From: Candidatus Poribacteria bacterium
Lineage (GTDB): Bacteria > Poribacteria > WGA-4E > UBA9662
Reading direction: 5' to 3'
DNA: 64,000 bases
Assembly: GCA_002709695.1 (NCBI GenBank)
Contig: PAQF01000057.1
Location: forward strand, 113,304-177,303
The notes under the pieces are model-generated. The model did not search any database, was not told the origin of the DNA, and saw only the letters and a list, made by a program, of their open reading frames with translations. A program made the position numbers and the translations under genes. This document shows positions 44,549 through 54,288 of the stretch, in pieces; positions within the stretch are counted from its first letter, which is position 1, and every line of letters begins with the position of its first letter.

Positions 44549-46027
44549 TTAGGGACTAAAATAATTCCGACTGTATCCTTGATCTTGATATGTGTCGAGC
44601 AATTTTGTCAATTGTTCGACACATTCTGGTTGTTCTAAGTAAAGATTATTGGTTTCACTGGGGTCATCATCAAGATTATAGAGTTGACCTGTGGGACCAT
44701 CTAGAGATGGTTCCACAGTTTGTGGTGAGCTGAAACCACCGGAACCCAGCCCTTGAATTAATTTCCATGCTCCTTGACGAATAGCAAACGTTCCGTTTGC
44801 TGAGTGATTAATAATAGTATCTCGTATTGGTTGATCTAATTGATGGTTGACCAATGTGGGTAAAATGCTAATGCTGTCTTCGCCTGCATTTTCAGGCAAG
44901 TCTTCATCAAGAATTTCACCAATCGTTGCCATCAAATCGGTTAGGCAGATAGTTTGATCATTTATTGTGCTTGCTTCAATGTGTTTCGGCCAGCGGGCGA
45001 TAAACGGGATACGGTGTCCACCTTCCCAAATATCAGCTTTTTGGCCACGCAAATGCAGATTCGAACGATGATCAAATTGTTCAATATCATTTTGGTACCA
45101 ATGTGAGCCATTGTCACTGGTGATGATAATGAGTGTGTTTTCTGTCAGATTATGTTGTTTTAATGTATTCATAATCTGACCAACCGACCAATCCACTTGT
45201 GTGGTGAAGTCACCATAATAACCTGCACCACTCTTGCCTAAAAAATCTTTAGTTGGTATCCAAGGGGTATGTGGTGCAGTCAATGGGAAATACAGAAAAA
45301 ACGGGTTTTCTGGTGTTTCTTTAGCGTTTTTCTGGATAAACTCTACTGACTTTTGTGTGATGATGGGCAGAACATCAACATGCTTGAAATTGGGCGCGAT
45401 TGGACCTCCGCGCCAAAATCCTCCACCATTTTGGCGGCGGTGAGCGCTATCTTCTATCATTTCAGTAGCTGATTCTACAGGACGATCATTTTCGATGAAG
45501 ATGTATGGATCCATATCTAGTGAGGCGGGGATCCCATAAAAATAATCAAATCCAAGTGTAATTGGTCCAGGCTGTAATAGTTTGTTATAATCTACTTGGT
45601 TTTTTCTATTAACAGGGTCGCCGTTTTGGAACCCAAGGTGCCATTTACCGACACAACCAGTGGTATAACCGCGTTGCTTGAGCATGGAAGCGACGGTCGT
45701 TCTACCTTTTTCAATTAAACTAGTAGAATATCCCCATAGAACGCCATTCTTCAATCGGGAACGCCAAGCATATCGACCTGTCAAAACACCATATCGCGTT
45801 GGAGAGCAGACTGCAGATGGTGAGTGGGCATCAGTAAAACGCATTCCTTGTGATGCTAAATTATCCATATTAGGGGTTGGAATCTTTGAGTCTGGGTTAT
45901 AACAACCCAAGTCTCCATATCCCATATCATCTGCTAGAATAAATACGATGTTTGGTTGGGTAGTTATGTTATTATTAGTGAGCGTTTGTGAATTCACAGT
46001 TGACACCGTAGATGGTAAGGTTGTCAT
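44549..46027 (-). CDS. Sulfatase (arylsulfatase family, formylglycine type)
   Basis: A 492-residue sulfatase. The metal site opens NIVFILADDMGYGDLG (26-41, Asp33 and Asp34) and the modification motif is Cys74-Ser-Pro-Thr-Arg, which a formylglycine-generating enzyme must convert to formylglycine. Other motifs: GKWHLG, APHTPW and ITSDNGSHW. There is no signal peptide, so a cytosolic site of action or an export route not visible here is implied. Start is ATG 46027 with GGA 6 nt upstream. It probably forms a two-gene unit with the downstream beta-propeller gene. Confidence 0.92.
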   Translation of the reverse strand: MTTLPSTVSTVNSQTLTNNNITTQPNIVFILADDMGYGDLGCYNPDSKIPTPNMDNLASQGMRFTDAHSPSAVCSPTRYGVLTGRYAWRSRLKNGVLWGYSTSLIEKGRTTVASMLKQRGYTTGCVGKWHLGFQNGDPVNRKNQVDYNKLLQPGPITLGFDYFYGIPASLDMDPYIFIENDRPVESATEMIEDSAHRRQNGGGFWRGGPIAPNFKHVDVLPIITQKSVEFIQKNAKETPENPFFLYFPLTAPHTPWIPTKDFLGKSGAGYYGDFTTQVDWSVGQIMNTLKQHNLTENTLIIITSDNGSHWYQNDIEQFDHRSNLHLRGQKADIWEGGHRIPFIARWPKHIEASTINDQTICLTDLMATIGEILDEDLPENAGEDSISILPTLVNHQLDQPIRDTIINHSANGTFAIRQGAWKLIQGLGSGGFSSPQTVEPSLDGPTGQLYNLDDDPSETNNLYLEQPECVEQLTKLLDTYQDQGYSRNYFSP

Positions 46028-46279
46028 GGTTATTCCAATCTGCACCTTGGTTTCTCAGGCTACGTTTAAATTGAAATCTAGGACTAAGCAAAAGGCAAAG
46101 CAACACCATTATAACAAAACTGAGATGAATAATCTACGTCAGTTTCCAGATTATAGATATGATGTATTTGAGAGGTTTTGGGGCATTTTCAAGTTCCCGG
46201 ATTTAAGATGTTAAAAGACGTGATTCTAAATGAACTGAGTTTGATCTAGGTGACTTCTGAGACTTAGCACTGGAGATCT

Positions 46280-47371
46280 ATGAACACAATTGGCCGCCAG
46301 ATCCACGAATTAGATACACCGTTTCTCTGGGTGGATTTAGAAATTATGGAAAGAAACATTCAACTGCTAGCGGACTTTTTTAGCTTTGTTGGCGTCGACT
46401 GGCGCCCGCACACTAAAGGAATTAAGGTGCCAGCAATCGCGCATAAAGCCATAGAAGCAGGAGCAATAGGTGTTACATGCGCTAAACTGAGTGAAGCTGA
46501 AGTTATGGCATATGCGGGAATTAAAGATATCCTAATTGCTAATCAGATTGTAGGCTCTCAGAAGATTCAACGATTGGCTAACCTGTGTCGTCAAGTTGAT
46601 GTCAAGATCGCTGTGGATAATGAGTTGAACATTGCTGAGCTTGGAAAAATTGCTACACAGTTTAATACTGAAATCAATGTGCTGGTTGAAGTTAATACAG
46701 GTATGGATCGTGCAGGTGTTCCTCCTGGAACGGAGACAGTCAGAATGTCCCAGCTTATTATGGAAACAGCAGGGCTTTGTTATAAAGGACTCATGGCTTG
46801 GGAAGGGCACGCAGTTGGGATTGAAGATCCACAGTTAAAGAAGCGAACTGTGGAGACAGCAGTAAGTATTCTCGAGGAAACGACTGTAATGTGCCGGGAT
46901 GGAGGGTTACCAGTGGAGATTGTCAGTGGCGGGGGAAGTGGTACTTACAAAATTACTTCACACTTGTCAGGGATTACTGAAATTCAAGCTGGTGGAGCAT
47001 TGTTTTGCGATATGTCGTATCAGAAATGGGGTGTCGACACTCAGCCTTCTATTTTTGTCAGAAGTTTGGTAACTAGTCGGCCTAATCCCAAACGGATCAT
47101 CTTCGATGCGGGCTTTAAAGCGTTGCCAGCTTGGGGGGAAAGAATGCCAACACCAATTGGCATGCCTGGATTTGAATCATTTAAAGCTTCTGCCGAGCAT
47201 GGTGTTGTGACGTTAAGTTCACCAGAAAACAAGATTCAAATTGGTGAGACATTTGACTTCATGCTGGGTTATGGTGACTCAACTGTTTTCCTGCACGATA
47301 TATTGTATGGTGTTCGCCAGAATGTTGTTGAAGTTTCTTGGTTAATTCATGGACGGGGTAAAACACACTAA
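46280..47371 (+). CDS. DSD1-family PLP enzyme (D-threonine aldolase / D-serine dehydratase-like)
   Basis: A 363-residue PLP protein of the alanine-racemase-fold DSD1 group. The PLP lysine is Lys46 in WRPHTKGIKVP, and VEVNTGMDRAGVPPG (about 134-148) and VSGGGSGTY (about 215-223) hold the cofactor phosphate. In classical members a C-terminal His-x-Cys or His-x-Asp pair binds metal; here the matching region reads GYGDSTVFLHD, so one ligand appears to be Tyr, and the metal site may differ. It is divergent from the sulfatase gene. Likely an amino-acid lyase or dehydratase; substrate unknown. Confidence 0.85.
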   Translation: MNTIGRQIHELDTPFLWVDLEIMERNIQLLADFFSFVGVDWRPHTKGIKVPAIAHKAIEAGAIGVTCAKLSEAEVMAYAGIKDILIANQIVGSQKIQRLANLCRQVDVKIAVDNELNIAELGKIATQFNTEINVLVEVNTGMDRAGVPPGTETVRMSQLIMETAGLCYKGLMAWEGHAVGIEDPQLKKRTVETAVSILEETTVMCRDGGLPVEIVSGGGSGTYKITSHLSGITEIQAGGALFCDMSYQKWGVDTQPSIFVRSLVTSRPNPKRIIFDAGFKALPAWGERMPTPIGMPGFESFKASAEHGVVTLSSPENKIQIGETFDFMLGYGDSTVFLHDILYGVRQNVVEVSWLIHGRGKTH

Positions 47372-47375
47372 ACTG

Positions 47376-48176
47376 CTAATTTTGAGAATCTTCTGTTCTC
47401 GCTTGTTGAACCATTTCAACTAGAACCTTTCTAACTGCGTTAGCATTTCGTACTTGACGACTAAAGTTCAACCTGATTTCGTGTAATTGATTATCTTGTA
47501 TCAATTCCAGACCAAACCCAAGATGGTCTACCGTTATCATCTTAACTTGATCACCTGAATGATTCCCAAAATGTTGGGATAATAATACTAAGGCATCTTT
47601 GTGGTCCTCGTTCATATGTTGAATGATTTCGGAAGCGATGTCAGCTAGAGGATCAACTTCCGCTTGCTGATATTCTTCTGCTGTGATCCATCCCATCGCA
47701 CCAAATCCACCCACGAAATAAAGATCTATAATTGTCATGCGATAGAAAGCAAAGTCACCAAAATCAACCCAGTATCTTGCCTCGTGGTGTTGGTTGAGAT
47801 AACTTTCCCGTATCATTGCTAGGTCTTCCTCTGCAACCTGAGTAATTTCACCCATGATGGAGACCCTTGCTTTTCCTAGTGGATCTTCGTTTTCAGTTGC
47901 CTCCGCGATGAGAAGGCTGGCTTTCGGGCTGTATTGGAGGTTTTGGGTGTGCACCGCCATGGTGCTGATTAGAAAAGTTGGATTACCTGTTTGGTCTAAA
48001 CTGTAAGGCATTACCGAACCAAAAGGCAAACCCACATGTTTTTTAGACAATGTCGATAAGCTACCGACGGGTTGGAGATGCATCAATGTTCGCACACGTT
48101 CAGCATAGGAGAGTTCTAATATTTCACGTTGTTTGGAGCTGCTTCCTTGATGATTGTTTGGAGTTACGTCAGGCAT
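47376..48176 (-). CDS. HugZ-like heme utilisation protein (split-barrel + DUF2470)
   Basis: A 266-residue protein with an N-terminal pyridoxamine-oxidase-type split barrel (about 25-165; PFGSVMPYSLDQTGNPTFLI, then ARVSIMGEITQV) and a C-terminal DUF2470 domain (about 180-258; IIQHMNEDHKDALVLL). This two-domain layout is that of HugZ, which binds and cleaves heme. The His of HMNEDH matches the heme-side region. FMN binding is possible instead. It converges on the DSD1 gene with a 4-bp gap. Confidence 0.85.
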   Translation of the reverse strand: MPDVTPNNHQGSSSKQREILELSYAERVRTLMHLQPVGSLSTLSKKHVGLPFGSVMPYSLDQTGNPTFLISTMAVHTQNLQYSPKASLLIAEATENEDPLGKARVSIMGEITQVAEEDLAMIRESYLNQHHEARYWVDFGDFAFYRMTIIDLYFVGGFGAMGWITAEEYQQAEVDPLADIASEIIQHMNEDHKDALVLLSQHFGNHSGDQVKMITVDHLGFGLELIQDNQLHEIRLNFSRQVRNANAVRKVLVEMVQQARTEDSQN

Positions 48177-48214
48177 ATATTTCTCCTGTGTGTAATCAAT
48201 TAAGTAATTTCTTC

Positions 48215-50047
48215 TTATTTTAAATTACGTTTTCTCTTATCCAATCCGGCTGCCAAATCCGGATCAATCCACCAAGTGTCCATGCCGAGACTATACTGTG
48301 GTCTTACCTTAGGCATACGGAACTTATCCCAATATAAAATACGGTAAGCGGTAATGTGCCAGTGTGGGATTACATAGTGGTTATGTAATAGTAAGCGATC
48401 GAGCGCTTGGGTACGGGTAATGAGACTTTGGCGGTCTGGTGCGGAAATAATTAGGTCAATTAACTCGTCAATCACTGGGTCTTTGATGCCTGCCAGATTT
48501 CTTGTTCCGTTGACATCTGCTGCTTTCGAGCTCCAGAAATCACGTTGCTCGTTTCCTGGAGAGAGTGATTGTCCCCAATTAGCAACCGCCATGTCGAAGT
48601 CATAACTATCTGTTCGTTCTTGGTACTGTGATGTATCTACAGTATTGACTTTTGCTTGTATCCCCAATTTTTCTAGATTCTTTGTGAAAGGTAAGACTAT
48701 TCTTTCGAATTCCGGCGAACGAAGAAGAATTTCGAAATTCATAACTTCTCCTGTTATGGTGTTAGTCAATTTCCCGTTTTGGACTTCCCACTTTGCTTCT
48801 TTCAGGAGACGAAGTGCTGTTCGTATATTTCCTCGGATGTTGCCGGTTCCGTCTGTCTCTGGCAATGAAAAGGCTTGACTAAATACTTGAGCCGGCACCT
48901 GTTCCCGATACTGATCCAAAATCCGTAATTCCTCTTGACTTGGTAAACCACCGGAAGCCAGTTCAGAATTAGAAAAGTAGCTGAAAGTACGTGTATAAGA
49001 ACTATAGAAAAGATTTTTGTTTGTCCACTCAAAATCGAAAGTATAACCTAGGGCTTGACGAACTTTTCGATCTTTAAATATTTCGCGCCTAGTATTAAAG
49101 ACAAAGGCTTGCATTCCTTGTGGATTGTTATGCTCTACTTTTTCTTTGACGATGATACCTTGTTTGACAGCTGGAATATTGTACCCAGTAGCCCATTCTT
49201 TAGCTGTGTTTTCAAACAGGAAATCAATTGAACCTGCTCGGAATGCTTCTCTTTCAACATTCCGGTCCCTGTAATAGTCATAGTGGATAATTTCGAAATT
49301 ATGTCGCCCGACATTTACAGGCAATTTACTTCCCCAATAGTTTGGGTCTCGTTGATAAGTGATGGAACGACCAGCATCCAAGCTTTTTATCTTGTAGGGG
49401 CCACTACCAACTGGTGGTTCAAGTGTAGTGGACTCAAAATCGCGTTCCTGCCAATAGTGTTTAGGTAATATCGGCATTTGTCCCGTAATCAGAGGTAACT
49501 CTGGGTTTGGAGGCCCACTAAAAGTGAACTTAACTTTTCGAGTTCCCACCTTTTCAGCACTAGCTAAGTTAGCATAATAAGAACGATAAAAAGGATGGCC
49601 TTTTGTTTTGATCGTTTCCAGTGACCAGATTACATCTTCCACAGTCACTGGTTGTCCATCGTGCCACTTGGCTTCGGCACGCAAGCTGAAAGTTACCCAG
49701 GATCTGTCTTCTGGCCATTCAATGTTTTCAGCTAATAAACAATATTCAGTAAAGGCTTCGTCATGTGAATTGGCCATTAAGGTTTCGAAGAGATTTCCCA
49801 GACCTGCAGCCGATCTGCCTTTTAAAATAAAAGGATTCAAGTTGTCGTAAGTGCCAAATGCGCCTTGAACAATTTTACCTCCCTTAGGTGCCGCCGGATT
49901 GACATAATCAAAGTGTGGGAAATTCGAACTGTACTTAGGGTTCCCATGCATGGCAAGCCCATGGGCTTGGTATTGCTTTTGGCTAAATACTTGGTGAGGA
50001 ATGATAGTAGACAAGAATATGATAAGGACGAAAAAAGTTTTTTTCAT
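48215..50047 (-). CDS. yejA: Oligopeptide ABC transporter substrate-binding protein (YejA-like)
   Basis: A 610-residue periplasmic binding protein of solute-binding family 5, with a Sec signal peptide ending at about residue 22 (HQVFSQKQ). Typical family text: AAPKGGKIVQGAFGTYDNLNPF, LRAEAKWHDGQPVTVEDVIWS, PVGSGPYKIKS and NPQGMQAFVFNTRR. Its length, and the genes of permeases and a double ATPase next to it, indicate the YejABEF system, which imports oligopeptides and, in E. coli, microcin C. Start is ATG 50047 with AGGAG 5 nt upstream; the open frame continues to 50125 without a better site. Confidence 0.92.
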   Translation of the reverse strand: MKKTFFVLIIFLSTIIPHQVFSQKQYQAHGLAMHGNPKYSSNFPHFDYVNPAAPKGGKIVQGAFGTYDNLNPFILKGRSAAGLGNLFETLMANSHDEAFTEYCLLAENIEWPEDRSWVTFSLRAEAKWHDGQPVTVEDVIWSLETIKTKGHPFYRSYYANLASAEKVGTRKVKFTFSGPPNPELPLITGQMPILPKHYWQERDFESTTLEPPVGSGPYKIKSLDAGRSITYQRDPNYWGSKLPVNVGRHNFEIIHYDYYRDRNVEREAFRAGSIDFLFENTAKEWATGYNIPAVKQGIIVKEKVEHNNPQGMQAFVFNTRREIFKDRKVRQALGYTFDFEWTNKNLFYSSYTRTFSYFSNSELASGGLPSQEELRILDQYREQVPAQVFSQAFSLPETDGTGNIRGNIRTALRLLKEAKWEVQNGKLTNTITGEVMNFEILLRSPEFERIVLPFTKNLEKLGIQAKVNTVDTSQYQERTDSYDFDMAVANWGQSLSPGNEQRDFWSSKAADVNGTRNLAGIKDPVIDELIDLIISAPDRQSLITRTQALDRLLLHNHYVIPHWHITAYRILYWDKFRMPKVRPQYSLGMDTWWIDPDLAAGLDKRKRNLK

Positions 50048-50087
50048 TTGAACTCCTATGAGTAAATAACTTGGTTCTATTTGGATT

Positions 50088-51722
50088 TTATGTGTTTGGT
50101 GTTTCTGCTGTAGTTTCAAGATCAAAGGCTGCAGTAATCAGTGATTTAGTATAATCGTTTTGTGGGTCTTCGAAGATTAATTCAACTTCACCTTCCTCAA
50201 CTACTTTTCCGTTGTGCATAACGATCACTTGATCGGCCATGGCTCGGACGACCTTTAGGTCATGGCTGATGAAAATATATGATAGATTGTGTTCTTTTTG
50301 GAGTTGTTGCAACAGATTGATGATTTGTGATTGTACACTGACATCCAGTGAAGAGGTGGGTTCATCAAGTACAATCAATTTCGGCTTTAATACAATGGCT
50401 CGTGCAATAGCAACCCGTTGCCTTTGTCCACCAGAAAATTCATGTGGATATCGGTCTTTGATTTCCGGGTCTAGGCCCACATCCTCCAATACACGACTGA
50501 TAATTTGTTTCCGTTCTTCTCCATTTTTGGCAATATCGTGCACTTTCATTCCTTCTTCGACAATTTGGCCAACTGACATCCGAGGATTAAGACTTCCAAA
50601 AGGGTCTTGGAAAATTATTTGCATTTCACGTCGCAGCGGCCGAAGATTGCGAAATTTTAGGCCGTGAATTTTCTGCTCTTTGAATTGAATTTCACCTTTG
50701 GAAGAGATCAGTCGGAGCAAGGATAATCCGAGTGTTGTTTTACCTGAACCAGATTCCCCAACCACACCTAACGTTTGCCCCTTGTTAACAGTTATCGTAA
50801 CATCATCGACAGCTTTTACATAGTCATGACTGCGACGGAAAATTCCCTTTTTAATTGGATACCAGACACGAAGATTATCAGCATGAATCAAAGGTTCTGA
50901 AGTTGGATGAGGTCGTTCGGTTCTTTTGGGTTCAGATTGTAGAAGATGCTTGGTATACTCATGAGATGGTTGATCAAATATCTTCGCAACAGATCCTTGT
51001 TCTACGATCTGACCATTATTCATTACACATACACGATTGGCCACTTTTCTGACCACTGCCAGATCATGGGTAATAAACAGCATTGCCATTTTGAATTGGT
51101 CCTGTAAATCTTTTAATAGCTTGAGGATTTGTGCTTGAATTGTAACGTCTAATGCAGTCGTTGGCTCATCGGCAATGAGCAGGTCAGGTTCGTTGGCTAA
51201 AGCCATGGCTATCATTACCCGCTGCCTCTGTCCGCCGGATAACTCATGTGGAAAAGCATTAAGTCTTTGGCTCACTTGTTCCATTCCAACAAGATGAAGT
51301 AACTCGATGGTACGTTGACGTGAAGATTCTTTAGAGAGTCCTTTGTGAATTAGTAATGTCTCACCCACTTGTTTCTCAATTGAGTGCAGGGGATTTAAGG
51401 AGGTCATAGGTTCTTGAAAGATCATGGAAACCCGGTTTCCGCGCACAGACCTTAGTATTGAGGGAGGTCCGCCAACTAGTTCTTGGCCTTCTAGGAGAAT
51501 GCTGCCATTAGGATGAGATGCTGCGGGATAAGGTAACAACTGCAGAATACTAAGAGCGGTCACAGATTTACCTGAACCAGATTCTCCAACAAGTGCTACT
51601 GTCTCACCCCGATTGATAGTAAACGAAACATCTTGCGCGGCATGAACTGTTCCTGCCTCAGTGCGAAAATCGACTGATAAATTTTCGATTGTCAACAATG
51701 TAGGGTTTATTTCTGTAGACAC
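50088..51722 (-). CDS. yejF: ABC transporter, duplicated ATP-binding protein (YejF-like)
   Basis: A 544-residue cytosolic subunit with two ATPase domains. The first Walker A is GESGSGKSVTA (about 40-50) with signature LSGGQRQRVMIA and DEPTTALDV; the second is GESGSGKTTLG (about 315-325) with FSGGQRQRVAIA and DEPTSSLDV. Both sites are complete. The start is GTG with AAGGGA 6 nt upstream, overlapping the stop region of yejE. It energises uptake with YejB, YejE and YejA. Confidence 0.94.
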   Translation of the reverse strand: MSTEINPTLLTIENLSVDFRTEAGTVHAAQDVSFTINRGETVALVGESGSGKSVTALSILQLLPYPAASHPNGSILLEGQELVGGPPSILRSVRGNRVSMIFQEPMTSLNPLHSIEKQVGETLLIHKGLSKESSRQRTIELLHLVGMEQVSQRLNAFPHELSGGQRQRVMIAMALANEPDLLIADEPTTALDVTIQAQILKLLKDLQDQFKMAMLFITHDLAVVRKVANRVCVMNNGQIVEQGSVAKIFDQPSHEYTKHLLQSEPKRTERPHPTSEPLIHADNLRVWYPIKKGIFRRSHDYVKAVDDVTITVNKGQTLGVVGESGSGKTTLGLSLLRLISSKGEIQFKEQKIHGLKFRNLRPLRREMQIIFQDPFGSLNPRMSVGQIVEEGMKVHDIAKNGEERKQIISRVLEDVGLDPEIKDRYPHEFSGGQRQRVAIARAIVLKPKLIVLDEPTSSLDVSVQSQIINLLQQLQKEHNLSYIFISHDLKVVRAMADQVIVMHNGKVVEEGEVELIFEDPQNDYTKSLITAAFDLETTAETPNT

Positions 51723-51725
51723 AAA

Positions 51726-52751
51726 CTATCCCTTAGTAGTCTCTAATGTCTTCCGTGGATCAAAGGCGTCACGTATCGCTTCACCGATGAATATTAGTAA
51801 GATTAGCATTGTCGCCAATGTTATGAAACTGGTTAAACCTAGCCATGGAGCATGGAGATTGTTTCTTCCTTGTGTAACCATTTCACCTAGCGAAGCGGAA
51901 CCGGGTGGCAACCCAAACCCGAGAAAATCAAGGCCTGTCAATAAAGTAACTGCACCACTGAGGTTAAAAGGCAAAAAAGTGATGGTTGCTACCATTGCAT
52001 TTGGCAGGACATGTTTGTATATAATGACTATATTTGAAACGCCAAGCCCTCTGGCTGCACGGACAAAATCAAAATTCCTGGCACGCAGAAATTCTGCGCG
52101 TACCACGCCAACATACCCCATCCAGTTAAAGAGCAATAAGATGCCTATTAACCACCAAAAACTGGGCTGTACAACACTGGCTAAAATAATCAACAGATAT
52201 AATCTTGGCATTGACTGCCATATTTCCATAAAACGTTGAAACAGAAGATCAATCCAACCACCGAAGAAGCCTTGGACAGCCCCGGCAGAAATACCAATGA
52301 TACTTGAAAATGACGTTAGGATAAGTGCAAATAAGAGCGAAATACGAGAGCCATAGATCAATCTGGCTAAAACATCTCGGCTTTGATCGTCTGTTCCTAA
52401 CCAATTTTCTTTTGATGGTGGTGCTGGAGCAGGACGTCCAAAGACCACTGTGTCATATGAATATGGTATCAGTGGCCAAATAGACCAGCCTTTTTTTTTA
52501 ATTAATTCGATAACAAAAGGGTCACTATAATCAGCCTCTGTAGGGAATTCACCTCCAAAACGGGTTTCTGGATAGGATTTTATAACTGGAAACAAAAAGT
52601 TGCCGTCGAAGTAGGTTAATATTGGCTTATCATTGGCCAGAAACTCACTAAATATACTGAGACTAAAGAGAATCAGGAAGATATACAATGAATAATAACC
52701 TCGCCTATTAGCTTTGAAATTAGCAATTCTTCGGCGATTGAGGGGGGACAT
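51726..52751 (-). CDS. yejE: ABC transporter permease (YejE-like)
   Basis: A 341-residue inner-membrane permease. About six helices; a long periplasmic segment lies after the first helix, as in YejE. The coupling motif EFLRARNFDFVRAARGLGVSNIVIIYKHVLPN (about 218-249) is the EAA loop that contacts the ATPase. It begins 3 bp after the yejB stop and ends 3 bp before yejF, so the four genes are one transcript. Confidence 0.93.
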   Translation of the reverse strand: MSPLNRRRIANFKANRRGYYSLYIFLILFSLSIFSEFLANDKPILTYFDGNFLFPVIKSYPETRFGGEFPTEADYSDPFVIELIKKKGWSIWPLIPYSYDTVVFGRPAPAPPSKENWLGTDDQSRDVLARLIYGSRISLLFALILTSFSSIIGISAGAVQGFFGGWIDLLFQRFMEIWQSMPRLYLLIILASVVQPSFWWLIGILLLFNWMGYVGVVRAEFLRARNFDFVRAARGLGVSNIVIIYKHVLPNAMVATITFLPFNLSGAVTLLTGLDFLGFGLPPGSASLGEMVTQGRNNLHAPWLGLTSFITLATMLILLIFIGEAIRDAFDPRKTLETTKG

Positions 52752-52754
52752 TTT

Positions 52755-53873
52755 TCAGACTTCCCTAGTTTCAAAATCGATTCTGGGGTCAACCAGAGCG
52801 TAAGTTATATCTCCAATAATGCCCATAATTAGTCCAAGCAGAGAAAAAAAGTACAGAGAGGCGAACATAATCGGATAATCCCGGTTGATAGCGGCTTCGT
52901 ATCCTAATAGTCCTAATCCATCAAGGGAGAAAAGCACTTCGATAAAGAGTGAGCCAGTGAACAGGATGCTTATGAATGCACTAGGGAATCCTGCAATAAC
53001 AATCAGCATAGCATTACGAAAAACATGGCCATACAGTACTCGTTTTTCAGTTAAACCTTTGGCTTTAGCTGTGATCACATATTGCATTCCGATTTGGTCG
53101 ATGAATGAATTTTTTGTTAGATAGGTTAAGGTCGCAAATCCGCTAATAACCATGGCCACAATGGGCAATGTCATATGCCATAAATAGTCAGAAATTTTAT
53201 GTAATAGGCCAAACTGGTCCCAGTTTTCAGATACCAACCCGCGAATTGGAAACCATGTGAAATATCTCCCTCCAGCAAAAACAATGATTAACAAAAGAGC
53301 AAATAGGAAACTAGGAATTGCGTATCCAATTGTAATGATACTGCTGCTAATAACATCAAAACGTCCTCCATCGCCAACTGCCTTGGCAATTCCTAGCGGG
53401 ATGGATATTGTATAAACAAGTAGCGTTGTCCACAAACCGAGCGAGATAGAAACAGGCATTTTATCAATTACGATGTCCATTACACTTCGGTCTTGAAAAA
53501 AACTGTTTCCAAAATTGAAAGTTGCGTAATCTCCTATCATTTTTAAAAAACGAATATGAATTGGTTTATCCATACCGTACATTTTCTCTATTTCGGTAAT
53601 CAGATTGGGTGGTAAACCTCTTGCACCTCGATACTTGCTATTCAAATTGGAGGATGCATCGAATGCTTGTTTGTTTCTATTTTCCCCCATTGTTTCGCCT
53701 GTTCCCGAACCAGCAAAACGTGCCGTTGCTTCCACCGCATCTCCAGACAATTGGGCAATCATTTGCTCTACTGGGCCTCCGGGTACAATTTGAATAACAA
53801 AAAAATTGATTGTCATGATGCCCAGCAAAGTTGGAATGATAAGAATTAATCGACGTAGTATGTAAGTGAACAT
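52755..53873 (-). CDS. yejB: ABC transporter permease (YejB-like)
   Basis: A 372-residue inner-membrane permease, first gene of the yejBEFA operon. The N-terminus MFTYILRRLILIIPTLLGI and the following FFVIQIVPGGPVEQM are typical of peptide and nickel permeases. The extra loop at about 45-85 is characteristic of YejB. The EAA-type loop includes YVITAKAKGLTEKRVLYGHVFRN. It pairs with YejE. Confidence 0.93.
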   Translation of the reverse strand: MFTYILRRLILIIPTLLGIMTINFFVIQIVPGGPVEQMIAQLSGDAVEATARFAGSGTGETMGENRNKQAFDASSNLNSKYRGARGLPPNLITEIEKMYGMDKPIHIRFLKMIGDYATFNFGNSFFQDRSVMDIVIDKMPVSISLGLWTTLLVYTISIPLGIAKAVGDGGRFDVISSSIITIGYAIPSFLFALLLIIVFAGGRYFTWFPIRGLVSENWDQFGLLHKISDYLWHMTLPIVAMVISGFATLTYLTKNSFIDQIGMQYVITAKAKGLTEKRVLYGHVFRNAMLIVIAGFPSAFISILFTGSLFIEVLFSLDGLGLLGYEAAINRDYPIMFASLYFFSLLGLIMGIIGDITYALVDPRIDFETREV

Positions 53874-54288
53874 GATTATTTTTATCGGAATAGATATTTT
53901 TGCATTTAGATCACAACTGAATTGTAGAACGAAATGAGACGGGTAAATATATTCCCTGTTAGAAAAGAAACATATAAATACTTGCAGTTAAAAACTCTAG
54001 GTTCTCAAAAAGAATGGGCTGTACATATTTCTAATGGCTAACCCTAAGTCCTTTCTCAGAAATCTCGGTTTAGAGTGGTCGGAAACTAATATTCGCACGC
54101 TGAAAGCGACATTTAATCTCCAAACCAACGTGGGAGGTCAATAGTGTGGGTATTCTAACTCATTAGAAGGGAGAGAATCTTCTACAATATCCATCCCGCA
54201 TTCCTTTTTAGGTAATCTTAGTTTGCATTAACTACTCGTCTTTTTTGTCTCGGTATTGATTACTTCCTGTTTTGAGCGGAGGTTGAGT
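53874..54288. other. Intergenic region upstream of yejB
   Basis: No gene supported. A plus-strand frame of 36 codons (about 54034-54144) has no ribosome site and no homology that I recognise. The region should hold the yejB promoter on the minus strand, but no clear pair of boxes was found. Confidence 0.5.

Noticed and set aside
54034..54144. 36-codon plus-strand frame upstream of the DegT gene
   Set aside because: No ribosome site, no homology, and random frames of this length are expected.
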